Below, in pieces: positions 33,588 to 44,200 of a DNA stretch of 64,000 nucleotides. Origin of the DNA: Rudanella sp031411995 (GTDB lineage: Bacteria; Bacteroidota; Bacteroidia; Cytophagales; Spirosomataceae). The first letter of the stretch is position 1; every line of letters begins with the position of its first letter. Location of the stretch: positions 62,001 through 126,000 of the forward strand of contig JANOCD010000112.1 in assembly GCA_031411995.1 (NCBI GenBank), in the 5' to 3' direction. The translations under genes were made by a program, and so were the position numbers. The notes below the pieces were generated by a model. The model had not been told where the DNA came from and did no database searches. It saw only the letters and a program-made list of their open reading frames with translations.

Positions 33588-36500
33588 ATGAACAAACCGA
33601 TCTATCTGACCAATAAGGCGGGATTTTCTGCCCCTGCCCGGCAGCAATTGGGCTATTCGCTGCTAATGGCATCCCTTCTGGTACTGCTCAGTGCCTTGAT
33701 GGCGCTCGCCCAGACCACAAAACTAACCGTAACGGGTACAGTTGTAGACGCCAAAGGTGTTACGCTGCCGGGTGTCAATATTGTGGTGCAGGGCACCCAA
33801 ACCGGCACCACGACGGACGCTAAAGGTGCGTTTTCTTTACAGGTGACTTCTGACAAAAGTATTTTACTGTTCAGTTCCATCGGCTTTGAGAAAAAGGCCG
33901 TGGTGGTGGGCAACAAAAAAACGCTGACAGTCACCCTTGCTGAGGATCAGAGCAGTCTGGATGAAGTGGTGGTGGTGGGCTACGGCGAGGTGCGAAAGAA
34001 AGACCTTACCGGTTCAGTGGGTAAAGTCAGCGTCGAGGAAATGCAGCGGGCCCCCGTTCCTTCTTACGATCAAGCGCTTGCGGGCCGGGTTGCTGGGGTA
34101 GTGGTAACCTCCGGCGATGGTCAACCCGGCACCACGTCACAGATCGTGATTCGGGGAAGCTCGGTTAGTCAGGATGCGTCGCCCCTGTACGTCATTGATG
34201 GTTTTCCGATTGAGAATATGGACATTAATTCACTGAACCCCAATGATATTGAGTCGCTGGAGGTGTTGAAAGATGCATCTTCGATCGCCATTTACGGGGC
34301 GCGGGGTGCCAATGGGGTAATCCTGATCACCACCAAACGCGGCAAAGCCGGACCAGTGCGGGTAACCTACAATATGTCGATGGGGATTCAAAAAGACACC
34401 CGGCGCATGAAGATGATGACCCCCTACGAGTTTGTGAAACTCCAGCTCGAACTTGATAGCATCACCAATACCCCAGCCGTCCCCTTCAACCGCTTCCGGG
34501 CAATTTATCTCGGGAACGATGCCAACAACACCCTCGAATCGTACCGCAACGTAGCGGGTAGCGACTGGCAGGACCTCGTGCTCCGGCAGGGTTCGCAGGC
34601 TACCCACTCCCTGAATATCAGTGGTGGTAATGCCGACACCCGGTTTTCCCTTTCAGGCTCCCTCTTTGACCAAAAAGGGATTATCCTGAATACGGGTTTG
34701 AAGCGGTACGAAGGCCGCTTCAGTATCGATCAACATATCCGGTCAGCCCTGAAAATGGGGCTTTCGGTAAGCTATGCCAACACTTCTACCTACGGCACCA
34801 CGCCCGCGGGCGGCAACGGGGGCGGGGTTGTGCAGGGCATGTGGCAGTACCGGCCGGTGTCGGGCCTGGGCAATCAGGATCTGGCAACCGCGCTCATCGA
34901 CAGTATTGCGTTTCAGGATTTTAACAGCGGCAACAGTACCGCTTCCCTGGGCGACAACCTGATCAACCCGCTGCTTCAGGCACAAAACGAATACCGTAAT
35001 AACATTACCAACACCGGCAACATCAACGCTTTTCTGGAATACACCTTCCTGAAACACTTCAAACTGAAAGTATCCGGAGGGTTCAACGGCACGCAGCTCC
35101 GGCAGGAAACGTTCTACAACTCGCAGACGATTCAGGGAAATACCTTCCGTAACTCGGCCGGTGGCATTGCCAATGCCAACGGGATCAACGGCGGCTATAC
35201 AAATGTCATCACGGGTAACTGGCTCAACGAAAATATCCTGAGTTACCGCAATCGATTTGGCAAAAACCACAGTGTTGATGCGCTTGTGGGATACACTTAC
35301 CAGTACGCCAAGAGTTCAACCTTTGGGTTTAGGGCCATTAACATTCCACCCGCTACTGAGTACCTAGGTATTATCAGCCTAAATACCGGAACAGCTACCA
35401 CACCCACTACGGGCGGCTTGCAATGGCAGCTTTATTCGTTTCTGGCCCGGGCCAATTACGCCTACAAAAACCGGTATCTATTTACGTTCTCGGCCCGCTC
35501 CGACGGATCGTCACGGTTTACACCGGGTAAGCAGTGGGGGTACTTCCCATCGGGCGCTTTTGCCTGGCGTTTCTCCGACGAGCCATTCCTGAAGAAAGCC
35601 AACTCGATCCTGAGCGATGGTAAACTACGCGTGAGCTATGGCTCAGTGGGCAACAACAAGGTGGGCGACTTCAGCTACCTCTCGCAGTACGGCTCGCTTA
35701 ATACGGGCCACGGTTACCCGTTCAATAACAACTACAGCCTGGGTATTGTGCCGTTTTTCTACGGCAATGATAACCTCACATGGGAAACCACTACTGAGCT
35801 TGACTTGGGTATGAACCTGGGTTTTTTGAACAACCGAATCGAACTGGAAGCGGACTACTACAACCGGCGTACCCGTAACTTCCTGCTGGGCGTGCCGCTG
35901 CCCTTCCTGGCCGGTTACAGCAACGGCGCTAACTCGCAGTACCAGAACACCGGTAGCCTCCGCAACTCGGGTTTCGAGTTTACGCTGCAAACTACCAACG
36001 TACAGCGCAAACACTTTAGCTGGACTACCAATTTCAACATCAGTTTCAACCGGAGTAAAATTCTGAACTTTTACAATGGCCTTGACACCCGGCTCACAGC
36101 CTGGGGTCTGCCCGGAGGTGCTTCGGCTTGGATTGCCAAGACCGGCGGGCCTATCTCGCAGTTCTACGGCTACAAATGGGGGGGCGTTTACCAGTTTGAT
36201 GATTTTGACCGGCAGGCCAATGGGCAGTATCTGCTGAAAAACGGCGTACCCACCTACTCGGCCAACGTGCAGCCCGGCGATCCCCGCTACGTGGACCTTA
36301 ACGGCGACGGGCTGGTAGATGCCAACGACCAAACCACACTGGGCAGCCCATTGCCCATTCATACGGGTGGTTTCTCGAATAATTTGAGCTACAAAAATTT
36401 CTCGCTCAATATCTTCACGCAGTGGAGCTACGGCAATAAAGTACTGAACGCCAACCGGATCGCTTTTGAATCTACAGGCGGTTATTTTCTCAACGGCAAT

Positions 36501-36968
36501 CAGTTTGCTTCTTACGCCGACCGCTGGACACCCAGCAACCCGACTAACGATATTCCAAGAGCGCGGTACAACCTGAAAGGCGATGCGGGCAGTCCTAACC
36601 CCCGGCCTTCGTCGCGGGTGATTGAGGATGCTTCATTTTTGCGGCTCAAAACCGTTCAGTTGACCTATAACTTACCGGCTGTTGTAGCGAAGAAAATCAG
36701 CGCCAATAGCATCCGGGTGTTTGGGTCGGCGCAAAACCTGTTCACCTGGACGCGCTACTCGGGGGTGGACCCCGAAGTGTCAACGTTCCGGTCGCCGAAT
36801 CCGGCTAACAGCCCCATTGGCGGAACGGGAGTCAACGCCAGCACCACCGGTACCGGCTACACCTACATTCAGCCAAGTTCGGGCTATGCCGTACTGGCTC
36901 AGGGCTACGATTTTACGCCGTACCCCCGCGCCATTACGCTCACTGCCGGTGCTACCATCACGTTTTAA
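33588..36968 (+). CDS. SusC/RagA family TonB-dependent outer-membrane transporter
   Basis: 1126 residues. A long n-region is followed by the signal peptide core LLMASLLVLLSALMALAQ, then a carboxypeptidase-regulatory-like domain (VTGTVVDAKGVTLPGVNIVV), the DEVVVVGYGEVRKKDLTGSVG junction, the plug (ASPLYVIDGFPIENMD, GANGVILITTKRG) and the barrel ending TAGATITF. It imports the oligosaccharides generated by this locus, energised by TonB. It is 25 nt after GH105 and 24 nt before susD. Its substrate is expected to be the uronic-acid-containing glycan implied by GH105. Confidence 0.97.
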   Translation: MNKPIYLTNKAGFSAPARQQLGYSLLMASLLVLLSALMALAQTTKLTVTGTVVDAKGVTLPGVNIVVQGTQTGTTTDAKGAFSLQVTSDKSILLFSSIGFEKKAVVVGNKKTLTVTLAEDQSSLDEVVVVGYGEVRKKDLTGSVGKVSVEEMQRAPVPSYDQALAGRVAGVVVTSGDGQPGTTSQIVIRGSSVSQDASPLYVIDGFPIENMDINSLNPNDIESLEVLKDASSIAIYGARGANGVILITTKRGKAGPVRVTYNMSMGIQKDTRRMKMMTPYEFVKLQLELDSITNTPAVPFNRFRAIYLGNDANNTLESYRNVAGSDWQDLVLRQGSQATHSLNISGGNADTRFSLSGSLFDQKGIILNTGLKRYEGRFSIDQHIRSALKMGLSVSYANTSTYGTTPAGGNGGGVVQGMWQYRPVSGLGNQDLATALIDSIAFQDFNSGNSTASLGDNLINPLLQAQNEYRNNITNTGNINAFLEYTFLKHFKLKVSGGFNGTQLRQETFYNSQTIQGNTFRNSAGGIANANGINGGYTNVITGNWLNENILSYRNRFGKNHSVDALVGYTYQYAKSSTFGFRAINIPPATEYLGIISLNTGTATTPTTGGLQWQLYSFLARANYAYKNRYLFTFSARSDGSSRFTPGKQWGYFPSGAFAWRFSDEPFLKKANSILSDGKLRVSYGSVGNNKVGDFSYLSQYGSLNTGHGYPFNNNYSLGIVPFFYGNDNLTWETTTELDLGMNLGFLNNRIELEADYYNRRTRNFLLGVPLPFLAGYSNGANSQYQNTGSLRNSGFEFTLQTTNVQRKHFSWTTNFNISFNRSKILNFYNGLDTRLTAWGLPGGASAWIAKTGGPISQFYGYKWGGVYQFDDFDRQANGQYLLKNGVPTYSANVQPGDPRYVDLNGDGLVDANDQTTLGSPLPIHTGGFSNNLSYKNFSLNIFTQWSYGNKVLNANRIAFESTGGYFLNGNQFASYADRWTPSNPTNDIPRARYNLKGDAGSPNPRPSSRVIEDASFLRLKTVQLTYNLPAVVAKKISANSIRVFGSAQNLFTWTRYSGVDPEVSTFRSPNPANSPIGGTGVNASTTGTGYTYIQPSSGYAVLAQGYDFTPYPRAITLTAGATITF

Positions 36969-36992
36969 CGACCCGCTCACAACTGCAAACTC

Positions 36993-38861
36993 ATGAAAAA
37001 GACACTACCCGCTATTGTGCTCGGAGCTTTCCTGACGATAGCCACCTCCTGCCAGACCGACGTTAGTCTGGACCCAATTTTCTTTAAACCAACTACCTTT
37101 TCGTCAGAAGCTCAGTTATCGGGGCAACTGGCCGGGGTATACAACATCCTATCGCAGGATCAGCTCTACGGACAGGGCCTTTGGGGGTATCTGGTGGCCG
37201 GTGCCGACGAGAGTTTTCGAAACGGGGCCACCTCGGCTGCTATTCTGACTGAACTCTACACCATCGGCAGTAACGAGGCCAACATAGGTACGTTCTGGCG
37301 GAATCTGTATGTCGGAATCGAACGGGCGAACGTGCTGCTCGACGTGGCCGATACGCCGAAGATGGACGAGGCCGCCCGGAACAACATCAAAGGGCAGGCT
37401 ATGTTTATGCGGGCTTTTTACTACTACCTGCTGGTGACGCACTTCGGCGATATACCCTTGAAGACGAAGCTGACCACCGAAATGGGCACCGACTTTAACC
37501 TGCCCCGCACACCCGCCAAAGACGTGTATGCCTACATCATCAGCGAAATGACCAAAGCCGAGGCCCTGGTTCAACCCATTCTGCAGGTGGGTACTACCAC
37601 GATCGTGAGCCGGTCGGCGGTACAGGCGATGCTGGCGCGGGTTTGCCTGAGCATGGCCGGGAATCCGGTCAATGACAACTCGAAATACAAGGAGGCTCTT
37701 GAGTGGGCGCAGAAGCTTATCACCAGCAACGCTCACAGCCTGAACGCAGCCCCGCTGTCACAGTTTGCTACTACCCCCGCCTACGCCCGGCTGTTTATCA
37801 ACAACATGCAGAATAATGCCAGCGATCCCAACATTACCGAGGGTATCTGGGATGCAGCTTTTCTGTCGAAATCGAACGTGACCGGGGCATTCGCTGCCTC
37901 GGGCTTTCCCGTTACCCAACAGTTGGGGGCACTCATGGGCGTGACAAGTCCAAACGCCAATGCCAACGCGTCCATCGGGTTTTCGTCAGGTACGTACCGG
38001 GCCCATAACCGGCTCTACCGCCTGTTCGAACCCGGCGACCAACGGCGCGACTGGGCCATTGCGCCCTTCGTGTACCGCGATGCCACTACTAACCGGACTG
38101 ATATTCTGCGAGTAAACCTCACGGGTGGCGGTGGCAGCGGGGCCTCGGCCATTGCACTTACCTCACCCACGGGAGCCATCACCACATTCGTAATTGAAAA
38201 TCCGGGCAGCGGTTATACTTCTGCTCCCGTTGTCAGCCTGTCATCAACGGCGGGAACGGGTGCTACGGCTACGGCAGTAGTGACCGGTGGCCGGGTGACG
38301 GCCATTAACGTGCTGACCGCTGGTGCGGCCTATCCAACGGCGTATGATCGGCCGGTGGGCAAATGGCGTCGGGAATATGAAGTGAACCTGCCGTCTGTTC
38401 GGCTGCAAAATAATACGTCGTGCAACTTCCCGATCATCCGCTACGCCGATGTGCTGCTGATGGCGGCCGAGGCTAGTTTGCGGGTAAACGGGTCGCCCAA
38501 TGCGCAGGCCGTGGAGTATTACAATCAGGTACGTCGGCGGGCGTTTGGGCTCAACCCGCGGGTCCCGTCGCCAACAGTTGATGTGACCACTGTTACGATG
38601 CAGGATATCATGGACGAACGGTCGCGGGAATTGTGTTTCGAGGGTGTCCGGAAGGCAGACTTGCTGCGATGGGGAACGCTGCAACAGGCCATGCAAAAGA
38701 TTCAGGCCGACGTGGCGACCAATGCCCCTACGGTCTACCAGACATCGGCCGCTGTGGCGGCTAACAACCTGGTTCAGAACTTCCCGAAACATGCGCTGCT
38801 GCCTATTCCCGCATCTGAAGTTGACCGGGCTCCGGCCATCACCCAAAACCCCGGCTGGTAA
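36993..38861 (+). CDS. SusD/RagB family lipoprotein with an unusual inserted Gly-rich beta module
   Basis: 622 residues, long for SusD. Lipoprotein signal MKKTLPAIVLGAFLTIATSC with the lipid Cys at 20. SusD hallmarks are present: MFMRAFYYYLLVTHFGDIPL, RSAVQAMLARVCLSMAG and, near the C-terminus, IRYADVLLMAAEASLRVNG and DERSRELCFEGVRKADLLRWG. Between about residues 372 and 450 there is an extra segment with a tandem pattern (TTFVIENPGSGYTSAPVVSL, then GGRVTAINVLTAGAAYPTAY). This is the 'GSGYTxxPxV' type of short repeat seen in adhesin-like proteins and is not part of the SusD fold. It caps the SusC barrel, and the insert may add a binding face. Confidence 0.94.
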   Translation: MKKTLPAIVLGAFLTIATSCQTDVSLDPIFFKPTTFSSEAQLSGQLAGVYNILSQDQLYGQGLWGYLVAGADESFRNGATSAAILTELYTIGSNEANIGTFWRNLYVGIERANVLLDVADTPKMDEAARNNIKGQAMFMRAFYYYLLVTHFGDIPLKTKLTTEMGTDFNLPRTPAKDVYAYIISEMTKAEALVQPILQVGTTTIVSRSAVQAMLARVCLSMAGNPVNDNSKYKEALEWAQKLITSNAHSLNAAPLSQFATTPAYARLFINNMQNNASDPNITEGIWDAAFLSKSNVTGAFAASGFPVTQQLGALMGVTSPNANANASIGFSSGTYRAHNRLYRLFEPGDQRRDWAIAPFVYRDATTNRTDILRVNLTGGGGSGASAIALTSPTGAITTFVIENPGSGYTSAPVVSLSSTAGTGATATAVVTGGRVTAINVLTAGAAYPTAYDRPVGKWRREYEVNLPSVRLQNNTSCNFPIIRYADVLLMAAEASLRVNGSPNAQAVEYYNQVRRRAFGLNPRVPSPTVDVTTVTMQDIMDERSRELCFEGVRKADLLRWGTLQQAMQKIQADVATNAPTVYQTSAAVAANNLVQNFPKHALLPIPASEVDRAPAITQNPGW

Positions 38862-38876
38862 ATCCACTGAATCACT

Positions 38877-39872
38877 ATGAAAAAGAACTTCAACCGCCCG
38901 GCGACCAGGTTCGTACTGACCCTGTCGCTGATGGCTGCGGCCCTGACCGGGTGTCAGCTAACCGACGTAAGCTCAGCCGACGGCTTTCAGGTGTCGACCG
39001 AAAAAACGACGTATAAAGCAGGTGAATCCATCCGCTTCGATTTCGGCGGAGGCCTGGTGGATCAGGTCGTGTTTTTCTCCGGCGAAGCAGGCCGACGCTA
39101 CGAAAACCGTACCCGCACGACTGGCACGGGGCAGAACCGGCTTATTTTCCAGTCGTCGATGCAACAAGGCGTTTTGCCCGGCCCCGATTCGCTCCGGTTG
39201 CTGGTGTCGACCAACTTGACGGGCTATGATGCTAGCAGTGTAGCCATTGCCCGCTGGACCGACATCACCAGCCGCAATACCCGCTGGCCAACAACCCTGG
39301 CGACTGCCTTCACGACCTCCGATTCGGTGAACCTGACCGATTTTGCCACAGCGGGCAAGGTGAACATTGCTTTCCGCTTTATCGGTAAGAAAAACGCGAC
39401 AGTGGCCCAACGCCGGTGGCAGATTCAGAACGCGACCCTGGTAAACACCCTGCCCGACGGCACCGTGACGCCCCTTTTTAACACCTTCGCGAATACGGGT
39501 TGGGTGCAGGTAAGTCAGAAGAACCCGGCCGTTGCCTGGAACGTAGGTACGGCCAATGTATCGGCGGCTAATAGCCTCTCCAACACCAGTAGCGTGCTCA
39601 TCCGCACGGCCTACCCGATTTCGCTCGACCCCGGCACCGCTACCAACGTGGATGACAACGACGATTGGCTAATCAGCTCAGCGTTCGATCTGAAAACGGT
39701 CCGGCCCGACGTGGGTGTGACCGTGAAAAACGGCGGGGCCAATATGCCGACGAACTACCGCTACACCTTCGCCCGGCCGGGTACGTATACCCTCACGTTT
39801 GTGGGTATGAACCAGGATTTGGATACGACGAAGGAAACGGTGCGGCAAGTTCAATTAACGATTACGCCCTGA
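38877..39872 (+). CDS. DUF5017-type surface glycan-binding lipoprotein (SusE/F-like position)
   Basis: 331 residues with lipoprotein signal ending MAAALTGC (lipid Cys near residue 22). The body matches DUF5017-type proteins: an N-terminal Ig-like domain (FQVSTEKTTYKAGESIRFDFGG, VVFFSGEAGRRYENR) and a jelly-roll with VNIAFRFIGKKNATVAQRRWQIQN, ending in an Ig-like part (YRYTFARPGTYTLTFVGMN). Proteins of this kind follow susD in many loci and hold glycan at the cell surface. It is 15 nt after susD. Binding specificity is not visible. Confidence 0.8.
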   Translation: MKKNFNRPATRFVLTLSLMAAALTGCQLTDVSSADGFQVSTEKTTYKAGESIRFDFGGGLVDQVVFFSGEAGRRYENRTRTTGTGQNRLIFQSSMQQGVLPGPDSLRLLVSTNLTGYDASSVAIARWTDITSRNTRWPTTLATAFTTSDSVNLTDFATAGKVNIAFRFIGKKNATVAQRRWQIQNATLVNTLPDGTVTPLFNTFANTGWVQVSQKNPAVAWNVGTANVSAANSLSNTSSVLIRTAYPISLDPGTATNVDDNDDWLISSAFDLKTVRPDVGVTVKNGGANMPTNYRYTFARPGTYTLTFVGMNQDLDTTKETVRQVQLTITP

Positions 39873-39903
39873 TCGATTTTAACTGTGCGATAATCCATTC
39901 AAT

Positions 39904-41205
39904 ATGCCCTTTCTATCGTTACTGGTCACCCAGCTCTTGTTGGGCGGGGTGACTTTTGGAAATACGCCACCGGGTAAAAAATCCGGCAAAATCCGGGTCG
40001 CTCATTCGGCCTCGTTTGCCCTGACCGACAAACCCGTCCGGCTGGCCAGGAAAGGGCTAAAAATCAGTCGATTCCCCCTGCTGCTGAGCGAAAATGGGCA
40101 GGTGGTCCCGTTTCAGTTGGACGATACGGACGGCGATGGTCAGTGGGACGAACTGGTTTGGGTGATGGATTTGCCCGCTAAAGCAAGCCGCACCCTGACG
40201 CTTCAGGACGTGGATACCCTGACCACGTTTCCGACTCGGGCGCGGGTGCGATTTGGCAAGCGGACGAGCCAGTACACCGCCGTACAGCCCCTAACCGAAG
40301 ACACGTTTTATGCGCATGAATTGCCCATCCGGCAGGGCTATCAGCCTTACCAAACCGACGGACCGACCTGGGAAAACGATAAAGCAGGGTTCCGGCACTA
40401 TTTCGACGGGCGCAATGCGAAAGACCTGTTTGGCAAACGTACCCCGACCCCCTCGCCCGATTGGGTGGGGCTGACCGCCACCGGGGCCGTGGTCGACAAT
40501 TATCATGTGCTGGAAAGCTGGGGGCGCGATGTGCTGCCCGCGGGGAACACAGAAGGGTTGTCGCTCGGCCTGGGCGGGGTGGGTTTGCTCATCGGCGATC
40601 AACCGTACCGCATTGGCGTGATGGCTACCGATTCCACCCATACTGTGGAAAGCAGCCGCCTGCGGGTGCTGGGCTCGGGACCCCTCAAAGCCGCGCTAGC
40701 GATCGACTATAACCACTGGAGACCCCGGCCCGACCGGGACTACCAACTTCGCGAACGTCCGGTCATCTGGCCCGGCCACTATGCTTACCAAAACACCGTT
40801 TCGATGCCCGATGTAAACGGTGACGAGACGCTGATTATTGGCCTGCCCCGCGTGGCCACCACGAAACCGGTCGAGGTGTTGAAACAGGATGGCTGGGTGG
40901 CCCTGTACACCCACGATCAGCAAAGCTACAACCGCGAATACTGGCTTGGGCTGGCTATTCTGGTGCCCGAAGCGCAGTATCGTGGCTGGGCCGAATCGCC
41001 CACAAAAGGCCCTGTGGCCCTGACTTATTACGCCAAAATGAGCCTGTCGGCCAACGTACCCCTGACCTACTACGCCGTTGGTGGCTGGGAACTGTCGGAC
41101 CCCGGCTTTCTGGATGTGGCTTATTTCAAAAGATACCTCCAGACCTTTATCCGGCAACTGACTACGCCCGTTACCGTCACGTTCTCTCCAGATTCACGTT
41201 TATGA
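39904..41205 (+). CDS. DUF4861-family secreted protein
   Basis: 433 residues with an N-terminal hydrophobic segment (PFLSLLVTQLLLGGVTFG). The early FPLLLSENGQVVPFQLDDTDGDGQWDELVWVMDLP and the later WENDKAGFRHYFDGRNAKDLFGK are characteristic of DUF4861 proteins, which are common in pectin and uronide utilisation loci of Bacteroidota. Biochemical function is not established from what can be seen here. It lies 31 nt after the DUF5017 gene and overlaps the next gene by ATGA, so it is made together with the heparinase-like enzyme and probably acts on the same substrate. Confidence 0.8.
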   Translation: MPFLSLLVTQLLLGGVTFGNTPPGKKSGKIRVAHSASFALTDKPVRLARKGLKISRFPLLLSENGQVVPFQLDDTDGDGQWDELVWVMDLPAKASRTLTLQDVDTLTTFPTRARVRFGKRTSQYTAVQPLTEDTFYAHELPIRQGYQPYQTDGPTWENDKAGFRHYFDGRNAKDLFGKRTPTPSPDWVGLTATGAVVDNYHVLESWGRDVLPAGNTEGLSLGLGGVGLLIGDQPYRIGVMATDSTHTVESSRLRVLGSGPLKAALAIDYNHWRPRPDRDYQLRERPVIWPGHYAYQNTVSMPDVNGDETLIIGLPRVATTKPVEVLKQDGWVALYTHDQQSYNREYWLGLAILVPEAQYRGWAESPTKGPVALTYYAKMSLSANVPLTYYAVGGWELSDPGFLDVAYFKRYLQTFIRQLTTPVTVTFSPDSRL

Positions 41206-44200
41206 AAATTGCACTCGCTTTTGCTGCCCTATTGATGCTATCCGGGTCGGTGGCTTCGGCGCAACTGGTCACTATGCAAACGCCGACCGTCCTACCAAAA
41301 GACACCAAAGCGGATGCCCTCGTAACCCTGCCCGCCCCTCCGCAGGATCAGGGATTGCCGTACACCCGGTCGGCAAAGGCACGGGCGCTTGTGGCTCTTA
41401 AGAATACCATCGCGCTCTGTGCCGGGGGGCGTTACGCCTATGTGTATGGCTACAAAGTGCGGCTCGATACGGTCGATATTCTCCGGGCGGAGGCCGTTCA
41501 ACAGGGCGGTAAGCTGTTTGCGCCGGAAGCGTTTGCCGCGCTAATTGGCCTGTCACAATTTACACCCAAACCCATTCCGAAAGGGCTGGAAGCACTCGCC
41601 GACCGGTGGGTGTATCCGGCCGACCGAAAAGCGTTAAAATTGCCAGCGTCCGTGCAACGGCTGAAAGTGGGCAACCAAACCTATTTCGCCGTGGCCGACT
41701 ACGCCCGGCTGCTGGGTAAACAGGTTCAGCAAACGCCACGGGGCCTGTTGCTCATCAGCGATCAGCCGATAACGTACCTAGAAGAAAAAGACCCGACCCT
41801 GGCCGACTGCGTGATTTCGCTGTTCGACACCCCCGAAAAATTCATTGAGCCCGATCTGGCCACGAAGTACATTCCGAGTCTGCGCAAACAGGGCAAGTTC
41901 ACTGACCACGCCCGCGTCAGCCCCGATCAACTGCGGGGGCTGGAAGTGCCCGAAGCTACCTGGCCCGAACCGCCCCGCTCCAGCTACGACCTGACCGGCT
42001 TCAACGCCCGCCTGCTTGGGTCTGCCCCACCCGCTCCCGGCGTGTACCCTCGGCTGCTGTTCAGTCCGCAGGACGTACCCATGCTGGTCGCGCACATCAA
42101 GGCTAATAAGTTGGCTCAGAAAGGATTGGCCGAAATTGAAGTCCTCTTTCAGAAAACCTGGTGGAACCCTATATCGAGTGATGGGCGCATCTTTGACATG
42201 CTTGCTTCGGGGAAGCTCGACGCATCGGCGAAGGTGGGCGGAGAAGCGGGGGCCGCCGTGTATCATGTAGCCGCCCTGACGGCCGATCACAAGCCAGGCA
42301 TTTACAATTCGCACATCAACTACGTGACCAACTGCCTGACTACGATGGCATTGTACTGCCTTCTGACGGACAATAAAACGTTGGGCAGAAAAGTAGCCAA
42401 CGCGCTGGTTACGTACTACAAACTGGTGGAGCCAAAGGTGATCGATCACCTGCAAACGTCCGATTCGGAGTTTGGCACCAACCCCGACAATGCCGGTAAT
42501 TCCGAGCATCAGTGGCGGGGCATGCACGGCGTGGTACCGCATATGGACCTGGCTTTTTCGCTCGATTTCGCCGGGGCGTTTATGACCGACGAGCAACGGA
42601 CGTTCATGCAACAACTCATTGCCAAAGCCACCTATGGCCGACGGACCAACGGGGGCGACGGACCACGCCGGGCCTGGCGCGACATCAACCACGTGACCTG
42701 GCACCTGACCCACCACCTTTGTCTCGCCACCATCGAAGGACTCGACGGCTACGACCCCGAAGGCTACGCGTCGGGCGCTGAACTCACCCGCGATTTTCTG
42801 ACCTGGGGGATCGACGAAAACGGGTTTGCCTTTGAGAGTAACGGCAAAAGTGGCGGTGGTCTTCAGTTTCAGATTCTGGCCATGATTGTGCAGGCGCGTC
42901 GGGGTGATAACCTCTGGGGACACCCACACTGGCGGAAAATGCTGACCGGACAAGTGTACATGTCGGCCCCCAACGGCCGCGAAACCGTGACGAGCGGCAC
43001 CTGGGGCGGAAGTCCCCTCAGTGCCCAGTCGATTCTGGAAATCAAGAGTTTTTATCCTAATGATAAAGCCGCCGACTGGCTGCTCAGCGCGCAATTCCCG
43101 GAATTGAACTGGGCTACCTTCGACCTGGCGGCCTACCGCAAGCAATTGGAAACCAACACCAACCGGCTCCGGCTTCCTGGTCCAACGTACCCCGGCCTGA
43201 TCCTGAGCTTCCCATATGCCACTGACTGGACCCCGACCAAACGCGATGACCTGCCCCTGCAACCTACCTGGACCACCAACACCTACGGCTACATGTCGGC
43301 CGCCAGCGACCCAACCGCCAACGCGAGCTGGATGGCCCTGCACGCCCGCGCCAATCACTACATTGGGTCGGGGCACCACCATGCCGATCTGGGGATGTTT
43401 TACTTTTCGGGCCTGGGCGTCAACTGGTTCACCGAATCGCCTTTCCCAAAAACCTACACGGGCAAGTATCACAATCTGGTTGTCGTAGATGGCAAGGCCG
43501 AAGCCGACGGGCCACCGGCCGGTGCCACGTTTCTGGGCACCAACAACGGCAAAGAAGCCAGCTTCGCCACCATCGACCAGACTTACGCCTACACCTGGCA
43601 GTGGTGTACGCAGGTAATGAACTGGGGAACGGGATTCGCCAAACTGGACTCATCGGTAGCCACCACCGGCTGGGAGCTAGAGCCAAGCCCCGCCATGATC
43701 GACTATTTTCGGGGAACGATGCGCTACAAAATGCGCCCCTGGTGGCCCACCGCCAACTTCTCGAACTGGACGCCCACCCTGCGCGCCCGCTGGAACCCCA
43801 TGCAGTACGTATACCGGTCGGTGGGGCTGGTTCGGGGAAAACACGCATACGGTCTGGTTGTCGATGATGCGAAGAAGGACGAAAACAGCCACAGCTACCA
43901 ATGGACGGCCATGCTGGCTAAAGGCGTCTGGCAGGCGCAGTTCGACAACCTGCCCCCAGGTGCTACCGTGTTGGCCTATCGGCAGGAAACAGAGAAGATA
44001 TGGGATAAACCCCGTGCGCAACCCCTATTCCGTCCACAACCCGGCGAACCGCTGCTGCTGGTGTATGACCTGGAGGCCAACACGCCCGCCGTTGAGACCG
44101 CTACTGATGGCCCCGACGAAGGGAAAGGGCCATTGGCCTATAACCGGCTGACCTTTACCCGAACAAGCGTAGACGCCCGGTTCCGGGTGCTTTTAGTACC

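Noticed and set aside
35643..36362. 239-codon frame antisense to susC of region 3
   Set aside because: No domain pattern, and the opposite strand encodes a continuous SusC barrel.
41778..43472. 564-codon open frame antisense to the heparinase-like gene
   Set aside because: It lies wholly within a well-supported gene and is rich in His, Gly and Val, as expected from reading biased codons on the opposite strand.
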